Source of the DNA: Candidatus Binataceae bacterium
Lineage (GTDB): Bacteria > Desulfobacterota > Binatia > Binatales > Binataceae
DNA length: 64,000 nucleotides
Direction: 5' to 3'
Assembly (NCBI GenBank): GCA_035650475.1
Contig: DASRHP010000010.1
Span: 228,835 to 292,834 of the forward strand
Shown here: positions 1 to 9,836 of the stretch, piece after piece
Layout: each line of letters starts with the position of its first letter
How positions within the stretch are numbered: the stretch's first letter is position 1
The notes under the pieces: generated by a model
What the model saw: only the letters and a program-made list of their open reading frames with translations
What the model was told of the DNA's origin: nothing
Databases searched by the model: none
Translations under genes and position numbers: made by a program

Positions 1-130
1 GCAGGCACTCCTGGCCCGAGATTGCCGGCAGCGCGACGAAGCCCTCGCGCTGAAGATGGCGCGCTAGGATCGCCACGGTGTCGGGGTCGTCGTCAACCAC
101 CAGGATGTGAGGCACCCGTTCCTCCGGCAT
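1..130 (-). CDS. Response regulator receiver domain protein (partial, N-terminus only)
   Basis: Only the first 43 codons are in the window; the gene runs off the left edge. Reading from the ATG at 130 gives MPEERVPHILVVDDDPDTVA, a beta-1 strand followed by the three-aspartate acidic pocket that opens CheY-like receiver domains. The phosphoacceptor aspartate would lie beyond the edge. A good ribosome site (GGAAGGGAG) precedes the ATG. It starts 12 bp after the stop of the sigma-54 activator on the same strand, so the two are probably co-transcribed. The activator has no receiver domain of its own. Whether this regulator carries an output domain cannot be seen. Confidence 0.8.
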   Translation of the reverse strand, partial: MPEERVPHILVVDDDPDTVAILARHLQREGFVALPAISGQECL

Positions 131-142
131 AGGCTCCCTTCC

Positions 143-1225
143 TCACGCGTCGTCGCGCCAGTTCGAATTGTTCGGCGCGATCACCCCGCATCGCCGCAGC
201 TTGGCCGAAAACGTCGTGCGCTTGAGCCCGAGCAGGCGCGCCGCCGCCTGCTTGTTGCCGCCGGTCTGTCGCAGCGCCTCGTTGATCATACGCCCTTCGA
301 GCTCGCGCACCATCGCGTTGAGGTTGACGCCGCCTTCGGCGAGCCGGCCCGGAACGTGATTGTCGGCGGCCGCGCGCGTCGTCGCCGCCATGTTGGGCGG
401 CAGCAGCGAGGCGTCGATCGCCGAACCCTCGCAAAGGATCACCAGTCGCTCGACTATGTTCTCCAGCTCGCGCACGTTGCCCGGCCAATCGTACGACCAC
501 AGGCTCACCATCGCCTCCTGCGTAACCTCCCAGTGACGGCCGGGAAAGCGCGCGCGCATCCGCCCGAGAAAGTACTCCACCAGCAGCGGGATATCCGAGC
601 GCCGCTCGCGCAGCGGCGCGATCATGATCGGCACCACCTGGAGCCGATAGAAGAGGTCCTCGCGAAACGTCCCCTTTTTGATCGCGCCCGCGAGGTCCGA
701 GTTGCTTGCCGCGATCACGCGCACGTCCACCTTGTTCGAGCGGTCGGAGCCGACCGGCCGCACGATCCCGTCCTCGAGCACGCGCAGCAGCTTGGCCTGT
801 AGCTGCATCGGCATCTCGCCAATCTCGTCGAGGAAGATGGTTCCGCCATCGGCCGTGCTGAACAGGCCCTGGCGCGGCCCGAAAGCGCCGGTAAAGGCGC
901 CGCGCTCGTGGCCGAACATCTCGGATTCCAGCAGCTCGTGCGGGATCGCGGCGCAGTTGACCGGCACGAACGCCCGGCCGCGTCTCGCCGAGAGGTCGTG
1001 GATCGTACGCGCGACGACCTCCTTGCCGGTGCCGCTTTCGCCGGTGATCAACACGGTGGCGTCGGTGGCGGCCACGCGCTCGACCAGCGCGCGCAGCTTG
1101 ACCATGGTCGGATGTTCGCCGATGAGCGCGCGCTCGCTTACGGGCCGCCTAGCCGCGGCGGTGTCGTCCTTCAACTCGGGTGCGGCCACCTCTCGCAGGC
1201 CTCCCCCCTTGGCAGGCACTGGCAT
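143..1225 (-). CDS. Sigma-54-dependent transcriptional activator (AAA+/Fis, no receiver domain)
   Basis: About 360 residues from the ATG at 1225. A short N-terminal stretch of some 45 residues replaces the usual sensory domain. The AAA+ core follows, with Walker A GESGTGKE near residues 62-69, the sigma-54-contact motif GAFTGA near 109-114 and Walker B IFLDEIGE near 130-137. A Fis-type helix-turn-helix ([19 protein letters not shown]) sits near the C-terminus. By family, it hydrolyses ATP to remodel sigma-54 RNA polymerase closed complexes from an upstream enhancer. With no N-terminal sensor it must be controlled by a partner, by its level, or by the receiver protein encoded just downstream. 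The reading frame stays open to a GTG at 1309; I prefer the ATG because the family homology begins later, but neither start has a clear ribosome site. Confidence 0.9.
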   Translation of the reverse strand: MPVPAKGGGLREVAAPELKDDTAAARRPVSERALIGEHPTMVKLRALVERVAATDATVLITGESGTGKEVVARTIHDLSARRGRAFVPVNCAAIPHELLESEMFGHERGAFTGAFGPRQGLFSTADGGTIFLDEIGEMPMQLQAKLLRVLEDGIVRPVGSDRSNKVDVRVIAASNSDLAGAIKKGTFREDLFYRLQVVPIMIAPLRERRSDIPLLVEYFLGRMRARFPGRHWEVTQEAMVSLWSYDWPGNVRELENIVERLVILCEGSAIDASLLPPNMAATTRAAADNHVPGRLAEGGVNLNAMVRELEGRMINEALRQTGGNKQAAARLLGLKRTTFSAKLRRCGVIAPNNSNWRDDA

Positions 1226-1340
1226 TGCGCAGCAGCCGGATTTTCTCACGCGCGCCGGTCGCCAAACAAGATACAAACTGCTGCCCGGACCGCGTGAGCG
1301 TGCGAGCACGAGAAAAACCGGCGCGTCTGTGAATAATAAC

Positions 1341-1358
1341 AGCCCGCTTTGACGGGCT
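1341..1358 (-). terminator. Probable rho-independent terminator of the addB-addA-PTPS run
   Basis: A 6-bp stem AGCCCG/CGGGCT with a 6-nt loop. On the minus strand it is followed by GTTATTATTC, a T-rich though broken tract. It lies 28-45 nt past the stop of the PTPS-like gene and before the sigma-54 activator gene, a sensible place for the run to end. Confidence 0.55.
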
Positions 1359-1385
1359 AGGCGCGTTAGAGATGACGCATCGATT

Positions 1386-1895
1386 CTATCGTCCGCTCAC
1401 TTCGGCGCGATAGCTGGCGAGCTGTCCGGGAGCCTCGGCGACGGAAATTTCCAGCGTGACGACGGCGTCGAGCGCGTGCTGCGCCTTAAGCGCCGCGCAC
1501 AGTTCGTTCCAGATATAACGCGCCAGTTCCTCGGCCGAACTGTGCGCGATCGGCAGCATGCAGGCGTCCGCCGCCGGCAGCCGAAACTCCTCCTCGCCAT
1601 AGCGGATTCGTACTTGCCCGTTGTCCAGCCGTTCGATCCGCAGGCAATCGCTCTGTGCCGGTATCAGCGTATGCTCGTCGAGCCGGTCCACGATCGCTTT
1701 CGTAAGGCGCTTGACGAGGCCGAAGTCGAGCACGTAGCCCGTCGGTGACAGCCGCCCCTCGACGCGCACTCCGACCTGGTAGTTATGGCCATGCAGCGGC
1801 TCGCGGAAGCCCGGGTAGGCGATAAAGTGCGCGGCGGAAAACTTCAGGTTCTCCTTCGCCACGTAGATCGAGAATCCTGACGCCACGCCGGTCAC
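1386..1895 (-). CDS. 6-pyruvoyl-tetrahydropterin synthase / QueD family protein with an ExxHGH motif
   Basis: 169 residues with the PTPS fold signature. Zinc ligands are His23 (FSAAHF) and His35/His37 (LHGHNY). DFG at 57-59, LDEH at 72-75 and a C-terminal Glu154 (VAEAPG) are also present. The family acts on 7,8-dihydroneopterin triphosphate to make 6-carboxytetrahydropterin (queuosine), 6-pyruvoyltetrahydropterin or, in the PTPS-III group, 6-hydroxymethyl-dihydropterin for folate. The catalytic cysteine of QueD, expected four residues before the first His of HGH, is Arg31 here. Glu32 gives E-P-L-H-G-H, the ExxHGH pattern I recall for PTPS-III. A folate role is therefore more likely than queuosine, but this rests on one motif. 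The start is GTG, overlapping the stop of the upstream gene as GTGA, so translation is probably coupled. Confidence 0.8.
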   Translation of the reverse strand: MTGVASGFSIYVAKENLKFSAAHFIAYPGFREPLHGHNYQVGVRVEGRLSPTGYVLDFGLVKRLTKAIVDRLDEHTLIPAQSDCLRIERLDNGQVRIRYGEEEFRLPAADACMLPIAHSSAEELARYIWNELCAALKAQHALDAVVTLEISVAEAPGQLASYRAEVSGR

Positions 1896-2860
1896 TCCAC
1901 CGCGCGCATGGGAGCCGCCGCGAGCAGCGGCGCGAGGCTCGGATGGGTCCGGGCGGCGAACTGCTTGCGATAACGAGGATGGTCGAGCGAGGTCGCCGCC
2001 AGGAAGCGCTCGGGCTCGCCCGGCGCGGCGGCGTCGAGATGGCTCAGCAGCTCACGGCCCCAGTCGCTATCCGGTTCCAGTTCCTCTATCAGGTCATCCA
2101 CCGCGGTCCCATGGATCCCGCCGAGCAGGCATTCGGCGAAGTAGCCGGCCTGACCGGCGCGATCGAGCGCCAAGCTCTTCACCTCCATCGCTTCGCGCAT
2201 GGTGAGCAGCCGATCCATCCCAAGCTCGCTGCGCCTCGAGCGCACTGCCGGGTCGCCGCTGCCCTCGTAACCCGAGCCTATCGCGGCAATCGCGACCCGA
2301 CCGTCGGCGAGCGGCACCGGATGGAAGATATATCCGGGCGAAGTGTAGCCGAGCAGCTTGCGCAGCGCGCATCGATAGGCGAGGAGATCGAAATCCGTGC
2401 GGCGCGCGATGGCGAGCAGGAAATCGCCGAGCGCGGCGCCGGCGGCGTCGGCGCGCGCGATCAATTCCAAGAATTTCTCGGGTGAATACTCCTCACGTTT
2501 GGCGATGAGTGGCGCCCACTTGCGGTCGAAGACCAACGCGACGGCGCCGATTCCGTTCGTGCCGGAGCCGTTTGCGGATACGCCGTCGCGGCTCGCGCGC
2601 GCGACGATCGGCTCTCCCGCGCGTATCGGCTCGAGGTCCATCGCAAGATACTGCCCGTGGGTCGAGGGCTTGGCGAATCCGCGGCGCGCGTTGCCGAGTG
2701 TAACCGCAAATGCGTCACGCGCGACGAGCCGGCTTGCGCCGCCGCGCCGCTCGGCCAGTATTCCGTACCCGCTGAGCAGCGAGCCGTAGCCAATCACCAG
2801 CAGAGTTTCGTTCGCCACCTCGGTTGCCGCACCTCGTGCCGCGCGCGCCGCAATGAGCAT
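1892..2860 (-). CDS. Gamma-glutamylcyclotransferase-like (GGCT/AIG2 fold) protein
   Basis: 322 residues, longer than a simple GGCT domain (about 120-180). The motif VIGYGSLLSGYG near residues 22-33 is the nucleotide-like YGS loop that opens the GGCT/AIG2 fold. A later EEYSPEKF stretch may supply the acidic catalytic residue. The C-terminal third has no feature I recognise. GGCT-fold enzymes cyclise gamma-glutamyl peptides or amines; the substrate here is unknown. It starts 25 bp after addA and overlaps the next gene by 4 nt, so it sits in the addB-addA run, but nothing links it to recombination mechanistically. The assigned ATG at 2860 could be a few codons too early; the fold begins near residue 20. 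Confidence 0.65.
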   Translation of the reverse strand: MLIAARAARGAATEVANETLLVIGYGSLLSGYGILAERRGGASRLVARDAFAVTLGNARRGFAKPSTHGQYLAMDLEPIRAGEPIVARASRDGVSANGSGTNGIGAVALVFDRKWAPLIAKREEYSPEKFLELIARADAAGAALGDFLLAIARRTDFDLLAYRCALRKLLGYTSPGYIFHPVPLADGRVAIAAIGSGYEGSGDPAVRSRRSELGMDRLLTMREAMEVKSLALDRAGQAGYFAECLLGGIHGTAVDDLIEELEPDSDWGRELLSHLDAAAPGEPERFLAATSLDHPRYRKQFAARTHPSLAPLLAAAPMRAVE

Positions 2861-2885
2861 TATGCTAGCCCACGCGGCTCGCGGT

Positions 2886-5800
2886 TCAAACCAGCATCAC
2901 GACGCCGCGCGCCGATGCGCCCGTCGCCTCGGCGATCGCGCGCAGGTAGATCAGGAGCTGCACTCGATATTCTTCCAGACGCGGCGCGATGTCGGCCTCG
3001 GTCTTGAAGTCCACCACCACCCATCGCTGGCACCCGTCCGCACGCTCGGGAAAGGCGAGGTCCGCGACGCCCTCGATTGTGAGGCCGTCTTCGGTCTTCA
3101 TCACGAGAGCGCACTCGCGGCGCAACGCTGCGCCAGCGGCGGCCGCCGCGCGGATCAGCGGTGAACGGAGCGCCGTCGCGACGGCCTCGCATGCGGCCGC
3201 GACTTCGGCGTCGTCGGCGCCGAGCATCCGGGCGAAGAAGTGCGCGGCCTCCGCGATCGCCTGCGCGTCGGCGTCGAGCGCGACGCGCGAGAGCATCGCG
3301 TGGACCAGCGAGCCGAAACGCGCGCCGCGCGGACGGGCGCAATTGCGCTCGACTTGCACGAATTCGATTCGGGCCGGGTCGCCAAGCCACGCGGGCCGTG
3401 CGTCGCTCTCGACGATTCGCGCCGCAAGCTCGGTTGCGGCCACTACTTTGAACGTTTCGGTCGCGCCCTCGGCGCGCACGCGCGCGCGCCGTTCCTGCCA
3501 TCGCGCATGCTCCTCGGCACCCTGCGAGGCAACCCGCGCGCCCTCGTCGGCCGTCAGCAGCCGGCTTTGCCTGAGCCCCATCGTCTCGCGCACGTCGAGC
3601 CTGAGCCGCGACGGATCCCACCAGACGACGCGATGGTCGCCGGCCTGTGGGCGATGAAGCCCGGGGGCAACCACGCGCGACTTGGGCGGCGCCTTGGGCG
3701 GACGGACCATCAGCGTATCGTCCCCAAACGCGGGACATCCGAGCGGCGTGGTTTCCAGCGGCGCGCGCCAGTCCTTCTCGGCCGGGTAGATCACCGGAGC
3801 AAGCTTGCCGAGCCATCCATCATGCGGCGCGGATCCGACCGCCGGCACGATCAACAAGTCGCGCGCGCGCGTCGCGGCAACGTAAAGCAGGCGTATCGCC
3901 TCCTCGCGGTCGCGGCGGATCTCCTCCTCGGCGTGGTCGAGCAGTTCGCGGGGGGCATGGCCGCCGAGGCGCAGCGCGCACAGCCCGCGCTCCGGATCGA
4001 CCCATCGATGGGCTTCGCCGGCGGTCTCGTTGCAGGTCAGGTCGGCGAGCAGGACCACCGGGAATTCGAGGCCCTTGGCGCGATGGACGGTCATGATCCG
4101 CACGCCCTCGGCGCCTTCCTCGACCACCGGCGCGTCGGCGCTTTCCTCGCGCTCGGCGCGCGCCTCGAGCTCCTCGACGAAGCCGCGAAACGAGCGCGCG
4201 GCGCGCCGCACCTCGTAACGCCGTGCGAGATCCATCAGGCGCATCACGTTGGCCAGCGCCTGTTCGCCGGTGGGCCAGATCGCCAACGCCGCGTGGGCCC
4301 GCACTTCGGCGAGCAGACGCGCGATAGTCTCGGCGATCGGACGGCGGTTGCGGCCGCGGCTGAGCTCGCGCAGCACCTTGAGGGCGCCGCTGACCTCGGC
4401 CAGCGCGGGCGGCAGCTCGGCGGGCAGCCTGCGGAACGGATGGAGCGAGCCGACGGCATGGCGGAAGGAGAGCAGCGCGGCGTCGTCGAGCGCGAAGAGC
4501 GGGCCGCGCAGGGTCGCGAAGACGGCCAGCTCATCGTCGGGCCGCTCGATCGCGCCGAGCGCGTTGCGTATGGCCTCGACCTCCTCGCGCGCATTGAACG
4601 AGCCGCCCTTGATGAGCACATGGGGGATATGGCGCGCCTCCAACGCGCGCACGTAGGGACGCGTCACGTCGCGCCCGAAGCTCGTGAAGCGCCGGAAGAG
4701 CACGCAGATGTGCCGCGGGCGGATCGCGACGCGCCGCGCCGGCGCGTCGCGCTCGGTTACCGTCCATCCGCTTTCCTCGACCAGCCAGCGGACGAAGGCG
4801 CCGACCGCGTCGGGCAGCGACTCGTCGATCTGCCGCTTGGTCACGTAGCCGCGCTCGTTGAGCGGCGCGGGCACCGGCAGCACGACGGTCGCCGGCTGCG
4901 TCGGGCAGTCGTCGCGAAAGCGATCGAGCGGCGAGTAAGCGGGCTGGCTCGCCGACTCGGCCGGCATCAGGGGCGCGAAGGCGGCGTTGATCGCGCGCTG
5001 AAGCTCGGGTGTCGCGCGGAAGCTGACCGTGAGATGCTCGAGCTCGGCGCCGCGCTCCAGCAGGCGGCGCTTGACCTCCTGGTAGAACGCCACGTCGGCG
5101 CGCCGGAAGCGATAGATCGACTGCTTGGGATCGCCCACGATGAAGAGCTTGCCCGGCGCCGGGCGCACGCGCCGCCAGTCGCTTTCGGCAGGATCGTCGG
5201 CGGCGAGCAGAAGCAGGAGTTCGGCCTGGAGCGGATCGGTGTCCTGGAACTCGTCAACGAAGATGCGGCTTATGCGCGCCTGAAGGTCGGCGCGCACGGA
5301 AGCGTTGCCGCGCACGAGGTCGCGCGCGATGAGCAGCAGGTCGATGAAGTCAACGACGCCGGCATGCCGCTTGGCCTCCTCGTAAAAGCCTCTGAGCGGC
5401 CACAACTCCTCGCGCAGGAGCGGCGCGAGATTGGCGCCCGCAGCGTCGCGGAAACGCTCCAGCCGTGCGCGCAGCGCGGCGCGCCGCGCGATCACCGCGG
5501 CGCGCGCCTCGCCGGCGAACTCCTCGCCGTATCCACGCCAGCGCCAGCGCCCGTCGCCACCCCGCAGGAGTGCAAGCAGCGCAGCCTCGAGCGCGTCGTA
5601 GTCGCGGCCGCGCACGCTCTCGAGCCGGGTCGCCTCGTTGATCGGGCGCGCGATTTCCTCGAGCGCCTTGCGCAACCAATCGTCCGGTTCGCCGCGCGCC
5701 GCCAGCGCGCCGAGCGCGCGAATCTCCTCGACTAGGCCATCGATTGCGGAATCGCGATCGAACTCCTGACGCGCCCATGGCGCGCTGAAGTCGCGCCATT

Positions 5801-6413
5801 GCAAAAGCTCCCACGCTGCGGCCCGAATCGCGGGCCGCGGACCGTCGCGATCGAAGGCGTCGCGCCGACGCAGCAGGCGGCGCAGGCCCGGACCGGGCGC
5901 GCCCAGCGCCTGCTCGAACCAGCGGTCGAACGCGCCGTCGAAGAGTTCGGCGGCGACGTCGTCGGCCGCGACCTCGAACATGGGATCGACGCGCGCCTCG
6001 ACCGGCCGCTCGCGCAAAAGGTCGGCGCAGAAGGAATGGATCGTGCCGATGCGCGCCTCTTCGAGCTGCCGCAGCGCGTCGGAAAGGCGTCCGCGCTCGG
6101 CCGCGCCGCGCGCCCGGTCGCCGCGGGCGCTCTCGATCTCAGCGCGCAGACGCAGCTTCAGCTCGCCGGCGGCCTTCTCGGTGAAGGTGACCGCGACGAT
6201 CCGCCCGAGCTCGGCGCGTCCCTGGGCGAGCGCGGCGACGATCCGATGAACCAGCGCGGTGGTCTTGCCGGTGCCCGCGGCGGCCTCGACGATCAGGGTC
6301 GCGTCGAGATCATTGCGGATACGATCGCGCGCGCGCTGATCGGCAAGCGCCCCGCCGGTGGCATGCGCAAGCGAGCCGCTCTCGGCCGTCTCGCGATCGG
6401 GCGCTTCGTTCAT
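2886..6413 (-). CDS. addA: ATP-dependent helicase/nuclease subunit A (AddA, UvrD/RecB superfamily)
   Basis: 1175 residues. Superfamily 1 helicase motifs appear in order: Walker A AAAGTGKTT (44-52), motif Ia TFTEKAAGELKLRLR, motif II VDEFQDTDPLQAELL, motif III GDPKQSIYRFRRADV, motif V MTVHRAKGLEFPVVLLADL and motif VI LLYVAATRARDLL. A C-terminal RecB-type nuclease follows, with GVADLAFPE, the VVVDFKTE core and the EYRVQLLIYLRA Gln/Tyr motif. With AddB it processes double-strand ends and loads RecA, the AddAB counterpart of RecBCD. The ATG at 6413 overlaps the addB stop (ATGA), which fixes both the start and the coupling. The frame stays open upstream inside addB, but that extension is a GC-rich shadow. 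No recC- or recD-like gene is nearby. Confidence 0.95.
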   Translation of the reverse strand: MNEAPDRETAESGSLAHATGGALADQRARDRIRNDLDATLIVEAAAGTGKTTALVHRIVAALAQGRAELGRIVAVTFTEKAAGELKLRLRAEIESARGDRARGAAERGRLSDALRQLEEARIGTIHSFCADLLRERPVEARVDPMFEVAADDVAAELFDGAFDRWFEQALGAPGPGLRRLLRRRDAFDRDGPRPAIRAAAWELLQWRDFSAPWARQEFDRDSAIDGLVEEIRALGALAARGEPDDWLRKALEEIARPINEATRLESVRGRDYDALEAALLALLRGGDGRWRWRGYGEEFAGEARAAVIARRAALRARLERFRDAAGANLAPLLREELWPLRGFYEEAKRHAGVVDFIDLLLIARDLVRGNASVRADLQARISRIFVDEFQDTDPLQAELLLLLAADDPAESDWRRVRPAPGKLFIVGDPKQSIYRFRRADVAFYQEVKRRLLERGAELEHLTVSFRATPELQRAINAAFAPLMPAESASQPAYSPLDRFRDDCPTQPATVVLPVPAPLNERGYVTKRQIDESLPDAVGAFVRWLVEESGWTVTERDAPARRVAIRPRHICVLFRRFTSFGRDVTRPYVRALEARHIPHVLIKGGSFNAREEVEAIRNALGAIERPDDELAVFATLRGPLFALDDAALLSFRHAVGSLHPFRRLPAELPPALAEVSGALKVLRELSRGRNRRPIAETIARLLAEVRAHAALAIWPTGEQALANVMRLMDLARRYEVRRAARSFRGFVEELEARAEREESADAPVVEEGAEGVRIMTVHRAKGLEFPVVLLADLTCNETAGEAHRWVDPERGLCALRLGGHAPRELLDHAEEEIRRDREEAIRLLYVAATRARDLLIVPAVGSAPHDGWLGKLAPVIYPAEKDWRAPLETTPLGCPAFGDDTLMVRPPKAPPKSRVVAPGLHRPQAGDHRVVWWDPSRLRLDVRETMGLRQSRLLTADEGARVASQGAEEHARWQERRARVRAEGATETFKVVAATELAARIVESDARPAWLGDPARIEFVQVERNCARPRGARFGSLVHAMLSRVALDADAQAIAEAAHFFARMLGADDAEVAAACEAVATALRSPLIRAAAAAGAALRRECALVMKTEDGLTIEGVADLAFPERADGCQRWVVVDFKTEADIAPRLEEYRVQLLIYLRAIAEATGASARGVVMLV

Positions 6414-9400
6414 CGCTGGCTGCGCAGTTTCTCGAGCGAGGCGAGGCGCGCCGCCGGCTTGAGCGCCGTGCGTAGCTCCTCGTACGGCCCACACACCATC
6501 CGATAGTCGCACCACTCGCACGCGCCTGCGGCGGGCGCCGCGGGCAGGAAGCCGTCGGCGATCGCGCCGTTCACGACAGCGGCGAATTCTCCCGCCGCCT
6601 CGCGCGCCGCGGCGTCGAGCGCGACCACGCGCTCCTCGTAGCCGCCGCGCGAAGTGCAGTAGTACAGGCGGCCCGACTCGACCGGCTCCTTCAGCAGCTT
6701 CTCGGCGGCGAGCGCGTAGAGCACCGGCTGGAGGAAGCGGCCACCGCCGATAACCACGTCGGCGGGCGCGTCGGCCTTGCCGCTCTTGTGATCGGTGACG
6801 CGCAGCCGCCCGTCGTGCGCACGCTCGACCAGGTCGATCGAGCCGCGCAAACTGAGCGCGATCCGTGGCCCGCTCGTCGGACCAAGCGCAAGCGCAACCG
6901 GCTCGGCGCGGCTTGCGGGGTCGGCCTGCTCGCGTCCCTCCAGGCCGAAGGCGAGCTCGCAGCGCTCCGGCGTCCATCGCTCGGGATCGTCGGCGGCGCG
7001 GCGGAGCCACTCCCGCAGGTCGGCGCGAATCGCGTCGATCGCGTCGTTCCATACACGTTCGATCGCCGGAGCGAGCCGCTCGTGCCAATTGTGGGCGACC
7101 TCCTCCAGGGTCCGATCCATCTCGGACAGGATTCCGTCCAGCGCCTCGCGAGCGACCGGCAGCCGGCCCGCCGCGCGCAGGCGGGTGAGCAGCTCGAACT
7201 GGACCTCGTGGAGCAGTGCGCCGCGCGTGAGCGGATCGATCACCTCGATCGCCTCGGCCTCCTCGCGCGGCTGGATCCGATGGATCGCGTAGAGCAGGAA
7301 GCGGTAGGGGCAGACGGCGTAGTGCTGGAGCGCGGTCGGCGAATAGGAGCGCGCGGAGAGCTGATGCCTGGCCAGGGCGGCGCGCGCCTCGGGCGCCGGA
7401 TCGACGAGCCCGTCGGCGGGCGTCCATCGCCTGAGCCATCGCCGTGCCCGCGCGCGCAGAGCGCGCGCCAAATGCTCGTTGGCGCCGAGCAGATAGTGCG
7501 CTGCGCCGATCGTGGTTTCCGGATCCGCGTCCACCAGCCGTTCGAGCACAGCGAGATCGAACTCGGCCTCGTCGATCGCGTCGGCGGCCTGGCGCGGCGC
7601 CGGCCATCCCAGGCGCGCGGCCTGCTCGCTGGTCGCGCGGCGGGCGAGCTCGTCGAAGCCGGGCAGGCGTCCCTCGGCGGCGCGCAGGACTTCGAGCGCA
7701 TAGAACGACGGCACGCGCGGCCGGCCCTGGTCGAGATCTATGCGCGGGTAGGAGAAGAGCACGCGGCGGCGCGCGGCGCCGGCCGCAAGGCGCAGCGCGA
7801 GCCGTTCGGCGCCGGCGCGATCGGCCTGAAGCTCCAGCCCGTGTCCGAGCCGTTTGCGCGCCGCGTCGAGCAGGATCGGATCCTCGATGAGCTTTTTAGG
7901 GAAGATGCGCTCCGTCAGCCCGGGCACGATTACGACTTCGAAGCTGAGACCGCGGAGATCCTGCGTGGGCGCAACCAGCACTGCGCCGTAACGCCGGCGC
8001 GGCGGCGGCGCTTCGAGCCGTCCCAGCCGTTCGGCCAGTACCTGGCGCACCTCATCGAGACTGACCGGCCCCACGGGCGCCATCGGTTCGAGCTCGGCCA
8101 GCGCGGCGAGAACGGGGGCGGAATCGCGCACGGCGAGATGAGTGAGCGCGCGCAGATGAACCAGCCATTCGCCCCATGCCGCACGCTGCGGCAGCGCCGC
8201 GAGCGCGTCGATCTGCGGCATCGCGACGGCGCGCAGATGTTCGAGGTCGATGAGACGGCGATCGAACGCTTTGGCGCGGGCGTCGTCCTCGACCAGCTCG
8301 CGACGCTTCATTGCGAGTTCTTCACGCAGGCCGTCGAGCCTTCGTTGCCAGCGCTCGCGGCTGCCGATCACCGACGCGTCCACCAGCAGCCGCTCCCATC
8401 GCCAGGGCGCGCGCAATGTGCCCTCGACCACGGGCACCGGGTCGTCGTCTTCGATTTCGACCGGCGAGGCGCTGGCGTTGTCACTCGTTGTAAGTTCAGG
8501 GGCCGTGGCGCCTGCTGTCTCCAGATCGGGCGCGACAAAAGGACGTTCATTGCCGCGCCGGGGGTCGGGTACCTGCGCCAGCGACAGGTACTCGGCCCAT
8601 CGGCGCGCCGACAGCCGTTCGGCGGCGCAGGCCAGCAGCGCGAGCAGCGCGCGCCCGCCCGGCTCGGGACGGCTGGCGCCGCGCGCGAAACTGGTGGGGA
8701 TGGCGGCGCGGCCAAGGGCTTCTTCAAGATATGGTACGTAGCGCGCGGGCGCATGCAGCGCCACGGCGATCTGATCGAAGGGGATGCCGCGCGCGGCCTC
8801 GGCGAGGATACGCCGCGCGACCTCCACGCACTCCTGCATCTCGCCCGGCGCCGAGACGACCTCGACGCTGTCGTCGAGCGAACGCTCGGGCGGCGTCTCC
8901 TCGCTGAACAAGTAGTCCTGCAGCCGCGCCAGCGACGGGGCCGCGGCGGCGTCGACGCGCAACGCCGCTTCGGGCGCAACGCCGAACGCCGCTTCGAGCA
9001 TCGCGGCGCTTACCCCATCGCCATGCGGCACGGTGGCGAGGACGCTGGGCGAGCGCACTGCCAGCGCGGCGAAAAAGTCGCGTTCAAGGGCCGAAGCGAC
9101 CGCGACGTCGAGGAGCAGGAGCGGCATCGCGCCGTAGCGCGTGGCTTCGTCCGAGCCATTCATCGCGGCGGCGGTCGCAATTTTCAGCATCGCCGCACGG
9201 TCGACCAGCCGCGCCTCGGCAAGCTCGGCCTCGAACTGGCGCAGCATCGCCGCCAGCGGCGCGCCGATTTCGTCGAGCGCTTGAAGCTCTTGGGCGCCGA
9301 CACCGGCCATCCTGAGTTCACTCAGCGTGCGTGCGAGCGCGCCGGGGAATCCTGGCCGGTCCGCGACCGGTGCGAAATAGCCGAGCCCGCCGCCGGCGGC

Positions 9401-9703
9401 TAGCTTGTGAACCGCACGCGCAGCCACGGCCTCGACGCTGAGGCCGCTAACCGGCGCGAGACCCTCGCGGAACAGCGCGTCGGCGCACAGCGCGCCGACC
9501 AGCCGCGTCGGAGTGAAGCGATTGATCCCGAAGAGCGCGCGGCGGCCGGCGACCGCGCGTACGAGATCGTCGGCGGCGCTGTGGCGCGCCGCCACCACGA
9601 TCGTTTGGCCTTCCGGCGGTAGCGCGTCGAGCCATCGCGCAGCCGCTTCGAGCCGAACGGCGGCGCGCGGCGAGATTACAATCGAGCGGCGGAAAGCAGT
9701 CAT
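6410..9703 (-). CDS. addB: ATP-dependent nuclease subunit B (AddB-type, Fe-S containing)
   Basis: About 1097 residues from the ATG at 9703. The C-terminal nuclease carries GSIDLVERAHDG and VTDHKSGKAD, the RecB-family Asp and DxK motifs. The four cysteines of the AddB iron-sulfur staple are visible: one in YAVCPYRFLLYAIH and three in ACEWCDYRMVCGP near the end. The N-terminal half is a degenerate helicase-like region in which I find no Walker A, as in proteobacterial AddB and unlike the Bacillus protein. It pairs with AddA encoded immediately downstream (4-nt overlap). The frame extends to a TTG at 9775; I chose the ATG because the conserved region begins there, although no strong ribosome site is seen for either. 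Confidence 0.92.
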   Translation of the reverse strand: MTAFRRSIVISPRAAVRLEAAARWLDALPPEGQTIVVAARHSAADDLVRAVAGRRALFGINRFTPTRLVGALCADALFREGLAPVSGLSVEAVAARAVHKLAAGGGLGYFAPVADRPGFPGALARTLSELRMAGVGAQELQALDEIGAPLAAMLRQFEAELAEARLVDRAAMLKIATAAAMNGSDEATRYGAMPLLLLDVAVASALERDFFAALAVRSPSVLATVPHGDGVSAAMLEAAFGVAPEAALRVDAAAAPSLARLQDYLFSEETPPERSLDDSVEVVSAPGEMQECVEVARRILAEAARGIPFDQIAVALHAPARYVPYLEEALGRAAIPTSFARGASRPEPGGRALLALLACAAERLSARRWAEYLSLAQVPDPRRGNERPFVAPDLETAGATAPELTTSDNASASPVEIEDDDPVPVVEGTLRAPWRWERLLVDASVIGSRERWQRRLDGLREELAMKRRELVEDDARAKAFDRRLIDLEHLRAVAMPQIDALAALPQRAAWGEWLVHLRALTHLAVRDSAPVLAALAELEPMAPVGPVSLDEVRQVLAERLGRLEAPPPRRRYGAVLVAPTQDLRGLSFEVVIVPGLTERIFPKKLIEDPILLDAARKRLGHGLELQADRAGAERLALRLAAGAARRRVLFSYPRIDLDQGRPRVPSFYALEVLRAAEGRLPGFDELARRATSEQAARLGWPAPRQAADAIDEAEFDLAVLERLVDADPETTIGAAHYLLGANEHLARALRARARRWLRRWTPADGLVDPAPEARAALARHQLSARSYSPTALQHYAVCPYRFLLYAIHRIQPREEAEAIEVIDPLTRGALLHEVQFELLTRLRAAGRLPVAREALDGILSEMDRTLEEVAHNWHERLAPAIERVWNDAIDAIRADLREWLRRAADDPERWTPERCELAFGLEGREQADPASRAEPVALALGPTSGPRIALSLRGSIDLVERAHDGRLRVTDHKSGKADAPADVVIGGGRFLQPVLYALAAEKLLKEPVESGRLYYCTSRGGYEERVVALDAAAREAAGEFAAVVNGAIADGFLPAAPAAGACEWCDYRMVCGPYEELRTALKPAARLASLEKLRSQR

Positions 9704-9836
9704 CGCGTACGGCCGGCTCGCCCGGCAACCGGGCCGGCCCGCCTCAATCGTCTGCCGCGTAAGCGTATGCCGCAAGCGCTGCGGCGCGGCTTAGTGCACA
9801 GCGTGGCGCTCGACGCGGGCAGAATGCAGTAGTGAG

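Noticed and set aside
3240..5735. 831-codon open frame antisense to addA
   Set aside because: A GC-codon shadow: the composition is Arg/Ala/Leu/Gly-rich, it has no motifs and it is entirely antisense to a clear gene.
2886..7607. Single 1573-codon minus-strand frame containing addA and extending into addB
   Set aside because: The first 400 residues are Arg/Ala/Gly-rich and lie in another frame over addB. The true start is the ATG at 6413, overlapping the addB stop.
6788..9403. 871-codon open frame antisense to addB
   Set aside because: Same reason: no recognisable domain, and it covers a well-supported gene on the other strand.
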